The position numbers and the translations under genes were made by a program. A stretch of DNA of 39,217 nt, taken from the NCBI GenBank assembly GCA_029007435.1, contig JAQXHU010000025.1, forward strand, positions 1 through 39,217, read 5' to 3'. The stretch is from Bacteroidales bacterium. GTDB lineage: Bacteria; Bacteroidota; Bacteroidia; Bacteroidales; UBA932. Below the pieces are notes generated by a model that was not told where the DNA came from, searched no databases, and saw only the letters and a program-made list of their open reading frames with translations. Position 1 is the stretch's first letter. Every line of letters begins with the position of its first letter. This document shows, one piece after another, positions 16,490-24,065 of the stretch.

Positions 16490-19060
16490 GTGAGACAGAA
16501 TAACTTATATAGCGCCAGAAGCGCACGGTCAATATTGATCGTGATGTTTCTGGCGTTTTTTTGTTTCTGCAACGCCGCAGCCCAGGAGACAAAGGTCAAA
16601 GGCCGTGTGACAGACGCCTCAACCGGAGAGCCCGTACCGTTTGCCGGGGTGTATTTCAAAGGCACGACAACTGGAATGTCCACGGATTTGGATGGAAATT
16701 TCAGTTTCGGAACAAGAGACACCGCGACTGTTCTCTGCGCCTATATGCTTGGATATGAGCCCGGTGAGGTCAAGATAAAGTCCGGGGGATTCAACGAAGC
16801 CAATTTCCGGCTCACTCCCTCACCGTCTTCCCTCAATGCCGCTGTAGTGAAGCCCGACAACAGATATATGATCTGGATTCTCAGCCAGATTGAACGGAAC
16901 CGGGACAGAAACGACCCAGAGCGCAGAGGCGCATATAAATGCGAGACATATACCAAGATGGAACTGGACATTGCCAATCCGGAAAAAACCCTGGACCGCA
17001 AAATCATCAGGAACAATTTCGGATTTATGGCGGACTACCTGGACACATCAGTCGTGTCAGGGCAGCCGTTTCTTCCGGTGCTCATTTCCGAGACAAAGGC
17101 CAAAAAGTTTCATTCAGCCTCGCCCGAGGTCAGCAGGGAAATAATAACCGCCACAAGAATCTCGGGAATGGACAGCGAGAACGCCCTGTCACAGTTCACC
17201 GGCACAATGCATCTGAAAACGAACTTCTACGACAACTTCATATACGCCTTCGACATTCAGATTCCATCTCCTCTCAGTGTCAACGGTAGATCTTTCTACA
17301 ATTATTATCTGGTTGACAGTCTTGATATTGAAGGCCGCAAGACCTGGAAAATCAGATTCCATCCAAAAAAAGGAATATCTTCACCTGTTTTCGACGGAGA
17401 AATGTCGATAGACTCAACTGACTTCGCGATGAGGGAAATTCACGTGAAACTGATGAAAGGCTCGAACGTGAACTGGATAAGATCCGCGGCAATTGACCGG
17501 GAAGACAGGATTGCAGGAGACAGCCTCTGGTTCTACAAAAGCGACAAACTTACCGTGGATTTCTCATTGACAATGAGGGATTCTTCCAAAATGGTCTCAT
17601 TTCTCGGCAGCCGGGCCACTTATTATGGTTCCCCCATCCCTGTAGATGCGGACAGCCTGGCTTCAGAGAGGGGCAGGATGCCGGTGGTTGTGGAAAAGGG
17701 GGCCGCCGAAAAAGATGATGAATGGTGGGACAACGCAAGGCCTTACAGCCTGTCAGAAAGAGAGCGCGGTATTTACTCGATGGTGGACTCCGTAAAGACA
17801 GTTCCGCTGTTCAACAGCCTGCAACATATCATCACCACGGTAGGCACAGGATATCTCCATACAAAATACATCGAGTTCGGGCCTTATGGCAAACTGTACA
17901 GTTTCAATAAAATAGAAGGAAGCCGTTTCCAGGCGGGAATCCGCACGACATCAGACTTCAGCAGGAAATTCAGATTCACCGGCTACGGCGCATTCGGAAT
18001 GAAGGACCAGGAATTCAAAGGCGGCGCAAGCGCTGAATGGATGCTTAGCCGGCTGCCGACAAGAAAGCTGACCCTGTCAGGGAAACGCGATATCCTGCAG
18101 CTTGGAAAAGGAAGCGGTTCGTTCACAGAGACCAGCATCATAACCTCCATATTGACCAAGAAAGGCAGCGAGAAGCGAAGCCCGGTGAACGAGTACTCGC
18201 TCCGTTTCGACTGGGAAATCCTGCCCTGGCTGAACACCTCCACAACAATAGAATCCAGGAGAATCTACAGCAACTCATTCGTTCCTATGTTCAGGACCGC
18301 CGACAAGGAGCGAGGCCCTGACACCCTGGCAGTCAATTCAGTATGCGCCAACTCCCTGCGGTTCTGTGCAAGATTCTCTAAGGACGAGACTGTCAACAGG
18401 GGCACATTCGAGAAATACTATATGTTCTCGGACTACCCGGTAGTGACACTCGACCTGTCAGGCTCGCTGAAAGGAATCGGCCGCAACGAGTACAGCTATT
18501 TCAGAAGCGAGGTCAAACTGAACTACAATCTCAGATTGCCGCCGGCCGGAACTTCCAGAATCCAGTTCACCGCAGGGAAAATCATCGGAAAGGTTCCATA
18601 TCCGTTCCTGAAACTGTACGAAGGGAACGGCACATACATTCTGGACAGGAATTCGTTTTCAACTATGGAGTACTACGAGTTCGCCTCTGACACCTGGACA
18701 ACATTGTTCTGGGAGCACAATTTCGGAGGCTTTTTCCTGAACCGGATTCCATTTGTGAAAGCACTCCACTGGAGAGAAGTGCTGACCGTCAAGGCCGCTT
18801 ACGGGACATTGTCAAAACGGAACAACGGCGTTTTGGGAGAGCCAGAATCATCCGGCGCGCCTCTACTGTTCCCGGCAGGAATGAATTCCCTGAACAAGCC
18901 TTTCATAGAAATGGGTGCCGGCATAACGAATATTTTCAACTTATTGAGAGTGGACGCTTTCTGGAGGCTGACTCACAGGAATATCAAAGCGCCGGACGGG
19001 ACAATACGGAAGTCCCCGAACAGATGCATTGTCAATATTGGTGTCGAGCTCAGCTTCTGA
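16490..19060 (+). CDS. DUF5686 outer-membrane protein with carboxypeptidase-like N-terminal domain
   Basis: An 856-residue secreted protein. The N-terminus has an Arg-containing n-region, a hydrophobic core (ILIVMFLAFFCFC) and a cleavage site at NAAAQ. A carboxypeptidase-D regulatory-like domain follows (VKGRVTDASTGEPVPFAGV, then STDLDGNFSF), as in many TonB-linked Bacteroidota proteins. The large remainder fits DUF5686: ILSQIERNRDRNDPERR and YKCETYTKMELDI after the first domain, then repeated amphipathic strands to a C-terminal aromatic residue (IGVELSF), as expected of an outer-membrane beta-barrel. Its function is not known. Translation seems to begin at GTG at 16490, since the nearest ATG would remove most of the signal peptide. 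It lies 65 bases after the dehydrogenase and may be cotranscribed. Its end overlaps the convergent trmO by 11 bases. Confidence 0.85.
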   Translation: MRQNNLYSARSARSILIVMFLAFFCFCNAAAQETKVKGRVTDASTGEPVPFAGVYFKGTTTGMSTDLDGNFSFGTRDTATVLCAYMLGYEPGEVKIKSGGFNEANFRLTPSPSSLNAAVVKPDNRYMIWILSQIERNRDRNDPERRGAYKCETYTKMELDIANPEKTLDRKIIRNNFGFMADYLDTSVVSGQPFLPVLISETKAKKFHSASPEVSREIITATRISGMDSENALSQFTGTMHLKTNFYDNFIYAFDIQIPSPLSVNGRSFYNYYLVDSLDIEGRKTWKIRFHPKKGISSPVFDGEMSIDSTDFAMREIHVKLMKGSNVNWIRSAAIDREDRIAGDSLWFYKSDKLTVDFSLTMRDSSKMVSFLGSRATYYGSPIPVDADSLASERGRMPVVVEKGAAEKDDEWWDNARPYSLSERERGIYSMVDSVKTVPLFNSLQHIITTVGTGYLHTKYIEFGPYGKLYSFNKIEGSRFQAGIRTTSDFSRKFRFTGYGAFGMKDQEFKGGASAEWMLSRLPTRKLTLSGKRDILQLGKGSGSFTETSIITSILTKKGSEKRSPVNEYSLRFDWEILPWLNTSTTIESRRIYSNSFVPMFRTADKERGPDTLAVNSVCANSLRFCARFSKDETVNRGTFEKYYMFSDYPVVTLDLSGSLKGIGRNEYSYFRSEVKLNYNLRLPPAGTSRIQFTAGKIIGKVPYPFLKLYEGNGTYILDRNSFSTMEYYEFASDTWTTLFWEHNFGGFFLNRIPFVKALHWREVLTVKAAYGTLSKRNNGVLGEPESSGAPLLFPAGMNSLNKPFIEMGAGITNIFNLLRVDAFWRLTHRNIKAPDGTIRKSPNRCIVNIGVELSF

Positions 19061-19781
19061 CAATGTCCACGACCTCCACAATTCCGGAGGCTACCCTGAA
19101 CCTGATGTCGCAGCCCATAAACGGCATCCCGTAGATTTTTTCCGCATCGTGCTGATACTGCGGCACAGGGCGCTGCGCAAGTGTCCCGACAAGTGTCTCC
19201 ACAGCCAGGTCAGGTCTCTCAGGACTGGCAATTCGGACAAACATTTCCCTGAGCCTTTCCGGAAACACCACCTCCGCCTCGTTCCACTCCTGTTCATCAG
19301 TGAACCCCGACACCGCCTCCGGATGCGAGTCTGTATATCTTACATAAGGCTTAATGTCGTATATCGGAGTGCCGTCCATCAGATCAGCCCCGAGGACTTT
19401 GATTACCGGGCCTTCCGGAACGTCAAGTTCCACTGATGATATCCTGACAGATGAAAGTCCGAGTCCGTTGGGCCGGAAAGGAGAACGGGACGCAAACACT
19501 CCCACAGACCTGTTGCCTCCAAGCCTGGGCGGCCTGACCGTCATCTTCCAATTTCCAGCGTTCCCCGAAAATCCCCATATAAGCCACAGAAAGTCAAATC
19601 CTTCCAGACCATTCAACGCTTCCTGGCGGCGGAATTCAGGCACAAATACCACCTCTCCCGGGAGATTACTTACCACACCGCTCTGCCTCGGCACGCCGAA
19701 TTTGGATGGGAAAGGGGAACGGAAATATGCCACGGGGGAAACCGTCACTGAAAAGTCTTCAGGCTTGAAATTTCTGCTCAT
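19050..19781 (-). CDS. trmO: tRNA N6-threonylcarbamoyladenosine methyltransferase TrmO
   Basis: A 243-residue member of the TrmO (YaeB/TsaA) family, which uses S-adenosylmethionine to methylate the N6 of t6A at position 37 of certain ANN-reading tRNAs. The N-terminal beta-barrel domain shows VSPVAYFRSPFPSKFGVPRQ, the family's conserved start, followed by LEGFDFLWLIWGF, and the diagnostic GVFASRSPFRPNGLGLSSV and DLMDGTPIYDIKPYV motifs. The C-terminal part carries the shorter second domain. Length is normal for the family. It is convergent with the DUF5686 gene and divergent from the M23 lipoprotein gene; no clear promoter is seen for it in the 81-base divergent gap. Confidence 0.93.
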   Translation of the reverse strand: MSRNFKPEDFSVTVSPVAYFRSPFPSKFGVPRQSGVVSNLPGEVVFVPEFRRQEALNGLEGFDFLWLIWGFSGNAGNWKMTVRPPRLGGNRSVGVFASRSPFRPNGLGLSSVRISSVELDVPEGPVIKVLGADLMDGTPIYDIKPYVRYTDSHPEAVSGFTDEQEWNEAEVVFPERLREMFVRIASPERPDLAVETLVGTLAQRPVPQYQHDAEKIYGMPFMGCDIRFRVASGIVEVVDIVRS

Positions 19782-19831
19782 AAGATTCAGGTATTATTGT
19801 ATCAGGAAATGTAAATATAGACATTTTTGTG

Positions 19832-19839
19832 TATTTTTG
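19832..19839 (+). promoter_or_regulatory. -7 box of the M23 lipoprotein-symporter operon
   Basis: TATTTTTG exactly fits TAnnTTTG and lies 23 bases before the chosen ATG at 19863. Its position inside the 5' extension of the open frame argues against the more upstream start. No convincing -33 element is seen. Confidence 0.55.
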
Positions 19840-19862
19840 CATACGTACAAAACCTCGACATT

Positions 19863-21146
19863 ATGAAATTGTCCAATATACCTTTCGCTGCGGGCATTGC
19901 GGCTCTGCTCGTTGCAGTTTCTCTCCCATCCTGCCACAGGAAGACACCGGCGCCGGAAATCGAGGAGGCCAACGACACAGTGTACCCGCTCGGTTTCTGC
20001 ACAGACTCGTTCGACCTTGAGGAAGGCACACTTAACAGCGGCGAGATATTTACAGGCCTGATGACACGTCTCGGAATGTCCGCCAAGGAAGCTATGGAAC
20101 TGGTCACAGCAAGTGACTCGGTATTCGAGCCGAGAAAAATGCGGGCGGGAAATCTCTGGCAGGCATATTACAGCATCGACACCAGCGAGCAGCGCAAGCT
20201 TGAGTATCTGGTTTACAATCAGGACCGGATTAACCTCACCGTATTGAAATGCACCCGGCCATTCGATGCCTGGAAAGTCAGCAAGCCGGTCACTCACAGC
20301 CGCAAGTACTCCGACGTCATAATAAAGTCGTCTCTATGGAACGATATGAAGGCGGCAGGGGCATCACCTCTGCTGATTGTCCATCTTGAGGACATATATG
20401 CGTGGACAATTGATTTCTTCTCGATGCAGGAGGGGGACAGATTCCAGGTTATTTACGATGAGGCACTGTGCGACGGAGAGGTAATCGACATTGACACAAT
20501 ACATTTCGCTATGTTCAGCCAGGGCGGGAAGGAATTTCCCGCAGTATGGTTCGACCAGGGTGACGGCGGGAACAAATACTGGAACGAGAAAGGAGAGAGC
20601 CTGAGAAAAGCTTTCCTGAAAGCTCCTCTTAGATTCTCCAGGATAAGTTCCGGGTTCTCTTACCACAGAAAACACCCGGTCACCGGACAGGTGAAAGCCC
20701 ATACGGGAGTGGATTACGCGGCACCGGCAGGAACACCGGTGATGAGCATCGGAGACGGCACCGTGATAAGCAAAGGTTGGAGCGGAGGAGGCGGCAACAC
20801 CGTGAAGATAAGGCACAATTCAGTTTATACAACAGCATACCTGCATCTTTCGAGGTATGCTTCAGGGCTTAAAACAGGATCAAGAGTGAAACAGGGCGAG
20901 GTCATCGGCTATGTCGGCTCCACTGGAGTATCGACAGGCCCTCATCTGGATTTCCGCGTGTGGAAAAGCGGTCAGCCTATCAATCCGCTGCGTATGGAAT
21001 CTCCGAGCGAAGAACCTGTCAAAGAGGAGAACAGGCCTGCTCTCGACTCGGCCTACAGGTTCTGGCACAACGAACTCTGCAGACTAACAGCGGCTTCCGA
21101 TTCAGTCAACACGCTGTCTGACATACAAAACATCGCAGCAGAATGA
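19863..21146 (+). CDS. M23-family metallopeptidase lipoprotein
   Basis: A 427-residue lipoprotein (lipobox LPSC, Cys24) with a helical and OapA/LysM-like N-terminal region (EIFTGLMTRLGMSAKEAMEL) and a C-terminal LytM/M23 domain from about residue 255. M23 enzymes are zinc endopeptidases that cut peptidoglycan cross-bridges. The first zinc motif HTGVDYAAP is intact (His280, Asp284). The second motif is usually HxH but reads HLD here (His361, Asp363, in GPHLDFRVW). This HLD[FY]R version is one I associate with Bacteroidota relatives, so it may use Asp as a ligand or act without full catalysis. The gene ends in ATGA with the start of the symporter gene. The ATG at 19863 is chosen because it gives the signal peptide and follows the -7 box. 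Confidence 0.88.
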   Translation: MKLSNIPFAAGIAALLVAVSLPSCHRKTPAPEIEEANDTVYPLGFCTDSFDLEEGTLNSGEIFTGLMTRLGMSAKEAMELVTASDSVFEPRKMRAGNLWQAYYSIDTSEQRKLEYLVYNQDRINLTVLKCTRPFDAWKVSKPVTHSRKYSDVIIKSSLWNDMKAAGASPLLIVHLEDIYAWTIDFFSMQEGDRFQVIYDEALCDGEVIDIDTIHFAMFSQGGKEFPAVWFDQGDGGNKYWNEKGESLRKAFLKAPLRFSRISSGFSYHRKHPVTGQVKAHTGVDYAAPAGTPVMSIGDGTVISKGWSGGGGNTVKIRHNSVYTTAYLHLSRYASGLKTGSRVKQGEVIGYVGSTGVSTGPHLDFRVWKSGQPINPLRMESPSEEPVKEENRPALDSAYRFWHNELCRLTAASDSVNTLSDIQNIAAE

Positions 21147-22618
21147 CACCATCAACTATTATCATCACTATAGCGGCATATTTCGCAATAGTGCTTCTCA
21201 TATCCTGGTTCACCGGGATGAAATCCGACAACGCAGGTTTCTTCAGCGGAAACCGCAGGCAGTCCTGGTACGTTGTGGCTTTCGCAATGATCGGCTCCGC
21301 AATGTCCGGAGTGACATTTGTTTCCGTTCCGGGAATGGTAGGAGTGTCAGGCTTCGGATATATGCAGATGGCTCTCGGATTCATCGCCGGACAGCTGGTC
21401 ATCGCATTCATCCTGATACCGCTCTTCTACAGAATGAACCTTGTCTCGATTTATGGGTATCTGGAGGAACGGCTCGGAGTTTCATCCTACAGGACAGGAG
21501 CTTGGTTCTTCTTCATTTCCAAGATGCTGGGAGCGTCCGTAAGGCTTTATCTGGTCTGCATCTCATTGCAGCTGATGGTATTCGGGCCGTTGGGAATGCC
21601 TTTCTGGCTGAATGTTCTCATAACTGTCCTGATTCTCCTGCTGTACACTTTCCGTGGCGGAGTCAAGGCTGTCATCTGGATTGATTTCCTGAAAACATTC
21701 TGTATGATAGTGTCGATTATCCTCTGTACAGTGTTCATCAGCAAGGCATTAGGCTACAGTTTCAAGGAAATGGCCGGAGCGGTATCCAGTAGCGGGATGT
21801 CCAGGCTGTTCTATTTTGACGACCCTGACCATCCTCAATTTTTCCTCAAACAGTTCTTCGGAGGAATGTTCACGCTGATCGCCATGACAGGACTCGACCA
21901 GGATATGATGCAGCGCTCATTGGCCTGCAGGAATTTCCGGGATTCCCAGAAAAACATCATAGTCAGTTCATTGCTTCAGACAGCGGTGATATTTTTGTTC
22001 CTGGTGCTCGGCGTTCTGCTCTATCTGTTCGCCGGGGAATCCGGCATCGAGGCATCCGGAGACACTCTGTTCCCTGCAGTCGCCACAAGCGGACTGCTTC
22101 CCGCTGCTGTTGGCATCCTGTTCGTCATCGGACTGGTATCCTGCTCGTTCGCCGCAGGCGGTTCTGCGCTCACCGCTCTTACGACGTCATTCACTGTGGA
22201 CATCTTGGGAACCACAGGCAGGACCGAAGAGAAGGTAAAATCCATCCGTGAACGGGTGCATCTGGCAATGGCCATCTGTATGGGCCTCACAATTCTGGTA
22301 TTCAATTACATCAACAACACCAGCGCAATAGATGCAGTATATAAACTTGCCAGCTACACCTACGGACCGATATTGGGAATGTTCGCATTCGGCATCCTGA
22401 CAAAACGCAGGACTACTGACAAGGCTGTTCCGGTAATTTCCATTGTATCTCCGCTTATATGCCTGGTGCTCCAGCTCAATTCCGAGCGCTGGTTCGGAGG
22501 CTACAAGTTCAGCTACGAACTGCTGATTCTCAACGCATTGATAACATTCACCGGGCTTATGGCATTCAGCCGCAAGGCCGGTAGTTTTATTGCCCGCCAA
22601 GGCGGTCGAAATAGGTAA
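21143..22618 (+). CDS. Sodium:solute symporter (SSS family)
   Basis: A 491-residue inner-membrane transporter with about 13 predicted transmembrane helices. Residues typical of the SSS family are GMKSDNAGFFSGNRRQSWYV at the end of TM1, where the family has a '[YF][FY]lagR' loop, the GSAMSGVTFVSVPGMVG of TM2, YTFRGGVKAVIWIDFLKTF, and TGLDQDMMQRSLACRN, the usual 'D-Q-x-x-x-Q-R' loop motif. The substrate cannot be assigned; SSS members carry sugars, amino acids, sialic acid or vitamins. Its ATG overlaps the stop of the M23 gene (ATGA), implying translational coupling. The 3' end overlaps the convergent hydrolase gene by 32 bases. Confidence 0.9.
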   Translation: MTPSTIIITIAAYFAIVLLISWFTGMKSDNAGFFSGNRRQSWYVVAFAMIGSAMSGVTFVSVPGMVGVSGFGYMQMALGFIAGQLVIAFILIPLFYRMNLVSIYGYLEERLGVSSYRTGAWFFFISKMLGASVRLYLVCISLQLMVFGPLGMPFWLNVLITVLILLLYTFRGGVKAVIWIDFLKTFCMIVSIILCTVFISKALGYSFKEMAGAVSSSGMSRLFYFDDPDHPQFFLKQFFGGMFTLIAMTGLDQDMMQRSLACRNFRDSQKNIIVSSLLQTAVIFLFLVLGVLLYLFAGESGIEASGDTLFPAVATSGLLPAAVGILFVIGLVSCSFAAGGSALTALTTSFTVDILGTTGRTEEKVKSIRERVHLAMAICMGLTILVFNYINNTSAIDAVYKLASYTYGPILGMFAFGILTKRRTTDKAVPVISIVSPLICLVLQLNSERWFGGYKFSYELLILNALITFTGLMAFSRKAGSFIARQGGRNR

Positions 22619-23663
22619 GCACTTCCTCCCAGGTCCTGAAGGGATCCTCCCCGAAGTGCAGGACAGTTCCCATAAAATTATCCGAGCACAGTCTTTCCGG
22701 GTGTCGGTCTATGAGATAGTCCCCCAACAGCATATCTTTGCGGTTGGACACGATGACTCTGTCCCAGGCAGGAACACCAATATGGCGCTCAATCCATCTG
22801 TACATTTCAGGAAGATTTTCCGGAGCATTGAAATCATTGGAAATCAACACATAAGGCGAATATTTCGCAGACAGTGAGGCAAACGCCTTTACAGCGCTGC
22901 CGCAAGGTTCAAAATCACTGACGGCCAAGCCTTTTGCCACTCCGTTCCGGACATCGGCCAGAGTGTCTGCGAAAGCGACAAGAAGGACAGGTTTCTGCCT
23001 GTTCGCCTGCAGGTCATCTATTCTTTCAATTACCGGAAGTACGGAATGAAGAAACACTCCGTCGTCAAGGTAATGGCCTCCTTCAAAATGGAGTGCGTTA
23101 GGATAATGGGCGGCGAAATCAGGATATGTGTCCACCATCGTATCATTCGTTCCGAACAGTCCATATATTCGGTGACGTTCCTCCGATGCAGAACCGAACG
23201 CGTCCATTGATGCGGCATCCGCCTGCACACCGGAGAAACAATTGGCGGACACTTCCCGGAAATCCTCAAGAAGACCTTTGTTCACTAAAAAAGAAGTCTG
23301 CCCGTCCCTGCGTGGACAATGATATTCCTGACGGCCCAAGCCATTGTTTTTCAATATTGTATCCGCCAAATGGAAAGCCGGGTTCACAACGATCCTGTCA
23401 AAGCCAGCAAGCTGCTCGGTGTACATACCTCCCATGGATGTGCCGATGATAAGATCAGGTTTTTCTGTCTCGCACAGGTTATGGAGAAGATCCATCGCCT
23501 CCTGCGGTCTGACCGGCAGATCAGGCGCCAGGATTCTCGCCGAAGGGAGAAGAAGACTCATTGTCCTGACAGTTCCGTTCTGCCCGCCGGAAGCGAATCC
23601 GTGGACGTAAAGGATTGTCTTTCCGGACATCAGGTCCGGTCTTGCATACTCATACAGTTCCAT
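22587..23663 (-). CDS. YqiA-like alpha/beta hydrolase fused to a HAD-like nucleotidase domain
   Basis: A 358-residue cytosolic two-domain protein. Residues 12 to about 215 are a YqiA/YcfP-type alpha/beta hydrolase: ILYVHGFASGG (oxyanion-hole HG), LIIGTSMGGMYTEQL (nucleophile elbow G-x-S-x-G), LFGTNDTMVDTYPDF for the acid, and HFEGGHYLDD for the His. From about residue 225 there is a second domain like bacterial 5'(3')-deoxyribonucleotidases of the HAD superfamily: VAFADTLADVRNG, VLISNDFNAPENLPEMYRW, and KDMLLGDYLID followed by a WEEVLTYF end. In this copy the first motif lacks the DxD nucleophile pair (the aligned residues are Ala and Ala), so the domain may not be active. No good promoter is visible in the 72 bases after rpmE2. 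It may be read from leakage past that terminator or from its own weak promoter. Confidence 0.78.
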   Translation of the reverse strand: MELYEYARPDLMSGKTILYVHGFASGGQNGTVRTMSLLLPSARILAPDLPVRPQEAMDLLHNLCETEKPDLIIGTSMGGMYTEQLAGFDRIVVNPAFHLADTILKNNGLGRQEYHCPRRDGQTSFLVNKGLLEDFREVSANCFSGVQADAASMDAFGSASEERHRIYGLFGTNDTMVDTYPDFAAHYPNALHFEGGHYLDDGVFLHSVLPVIERIDDLQANRQKPVLLVAFADTLADVRNGVAKGLAVSDFEPCGSAVKAFASLSAKYSPYVLISNDFNAPENLPEMYRWIERHIGVPAWDRVIVSNRKDMLLGDYLIDRHPERLCSDNFMGTVLHFGEDPFRTWEEVLTYFDRLGGQ

Positions 23664-23680
23664 AGGAATAATTGTTCTGT

Positions 23681-23712
23681 AAAAAAACAGGACGGAGATT
23701 GACTCCGTCCTG
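23681..23712 (-). terminator. Intrinsic terminator of rpmE2
   Basis: CAGGACGGAG (23688-23697) and CTCCGTCCTG (23703-23712) form a perfect 10-bp stem with a 5-base loop. On the minus strand it is followed at once by seven T (23687-23681), 24 bases after the rpmE2 stop. Confidence 0.92.
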
Positions 23713-23735
23713 CGATTCTGTTGAGAAGCAGCGAA

Positions 23736-23987
23736 TTACTTCTGTCTGCTCTTGTATCTCTGGTAGAATTTGTCAACACGTCCGGCTGTATCGACAAGCT
23801 TGATTTTGCCTGTGTAGAATGGATGGGAGGTGTTGGAAATCTCGACTTTCACTACTGGGTACTCAACTCCGTCAACCACGAGGGTGTCTTTGGTGGTAGC
23901 GCAAGAGCGGGTGATGAACACTGTGTCATTTGACATATCCTTGAAAGCGACAAGGCGGTAGCTTTCGGGATGAATTCCTTTTTTCAT
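23736..23987 (-). CDS. rpmE2: 50S ribosomal protein L31 type B
   Basis: An 83-residue ribosomal protein of the large subunit, type B form of L31. The N-terminus MKKGIHPESYRLVAFKDMSN and the segment VEISNTSHPFYTGKIKLVD with FYQRYK at the end are diagnostic. It lacks the zinc-binding cysteine pairs of type A L31 (only one Cys, in ITRSCATTKDT), which is normal for type B. It stands alone as a transcription unit, with a consensus promoter at 24023-24054 and a strong terminator at 23681-23712. In other bacteria type B L31 often replaces the zinc form when zinc is scarce, but in Bacteroidota it is usually the only copy. Confidence 0.97.
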   Translation of the reverse strand: MKKGIHPESYRLVAFKDMSNDTVFITRSCATTKDTLVVDGVEYPVVKVEISNTSHPFYTGKIKLVDTAGRVDKFYQRYKSRQK

Positions 23988-24022
23988 TGTCTTAAAATTT
24001 AATTTGTTTCAAAGTTGGAACG

Positions 24023-24054
24023 CAAATTTACTCACTTTCTTTCTAACTTCCAAA
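24023..24054 (-). promoter_or_regulatory. Consensus promoter of rpmE2
   Basis: On the minus strand a -33 TTTG (24054-24051) and a -7 TAAATTTG (24030-24023) are separated by 20 bases. This is the full Bacteroidota primary-sigma promoter, 35 bases before the rpmE2 start. Confidence 0.8.
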
Positions 24055-24065
24055 TATTTTCCTTA

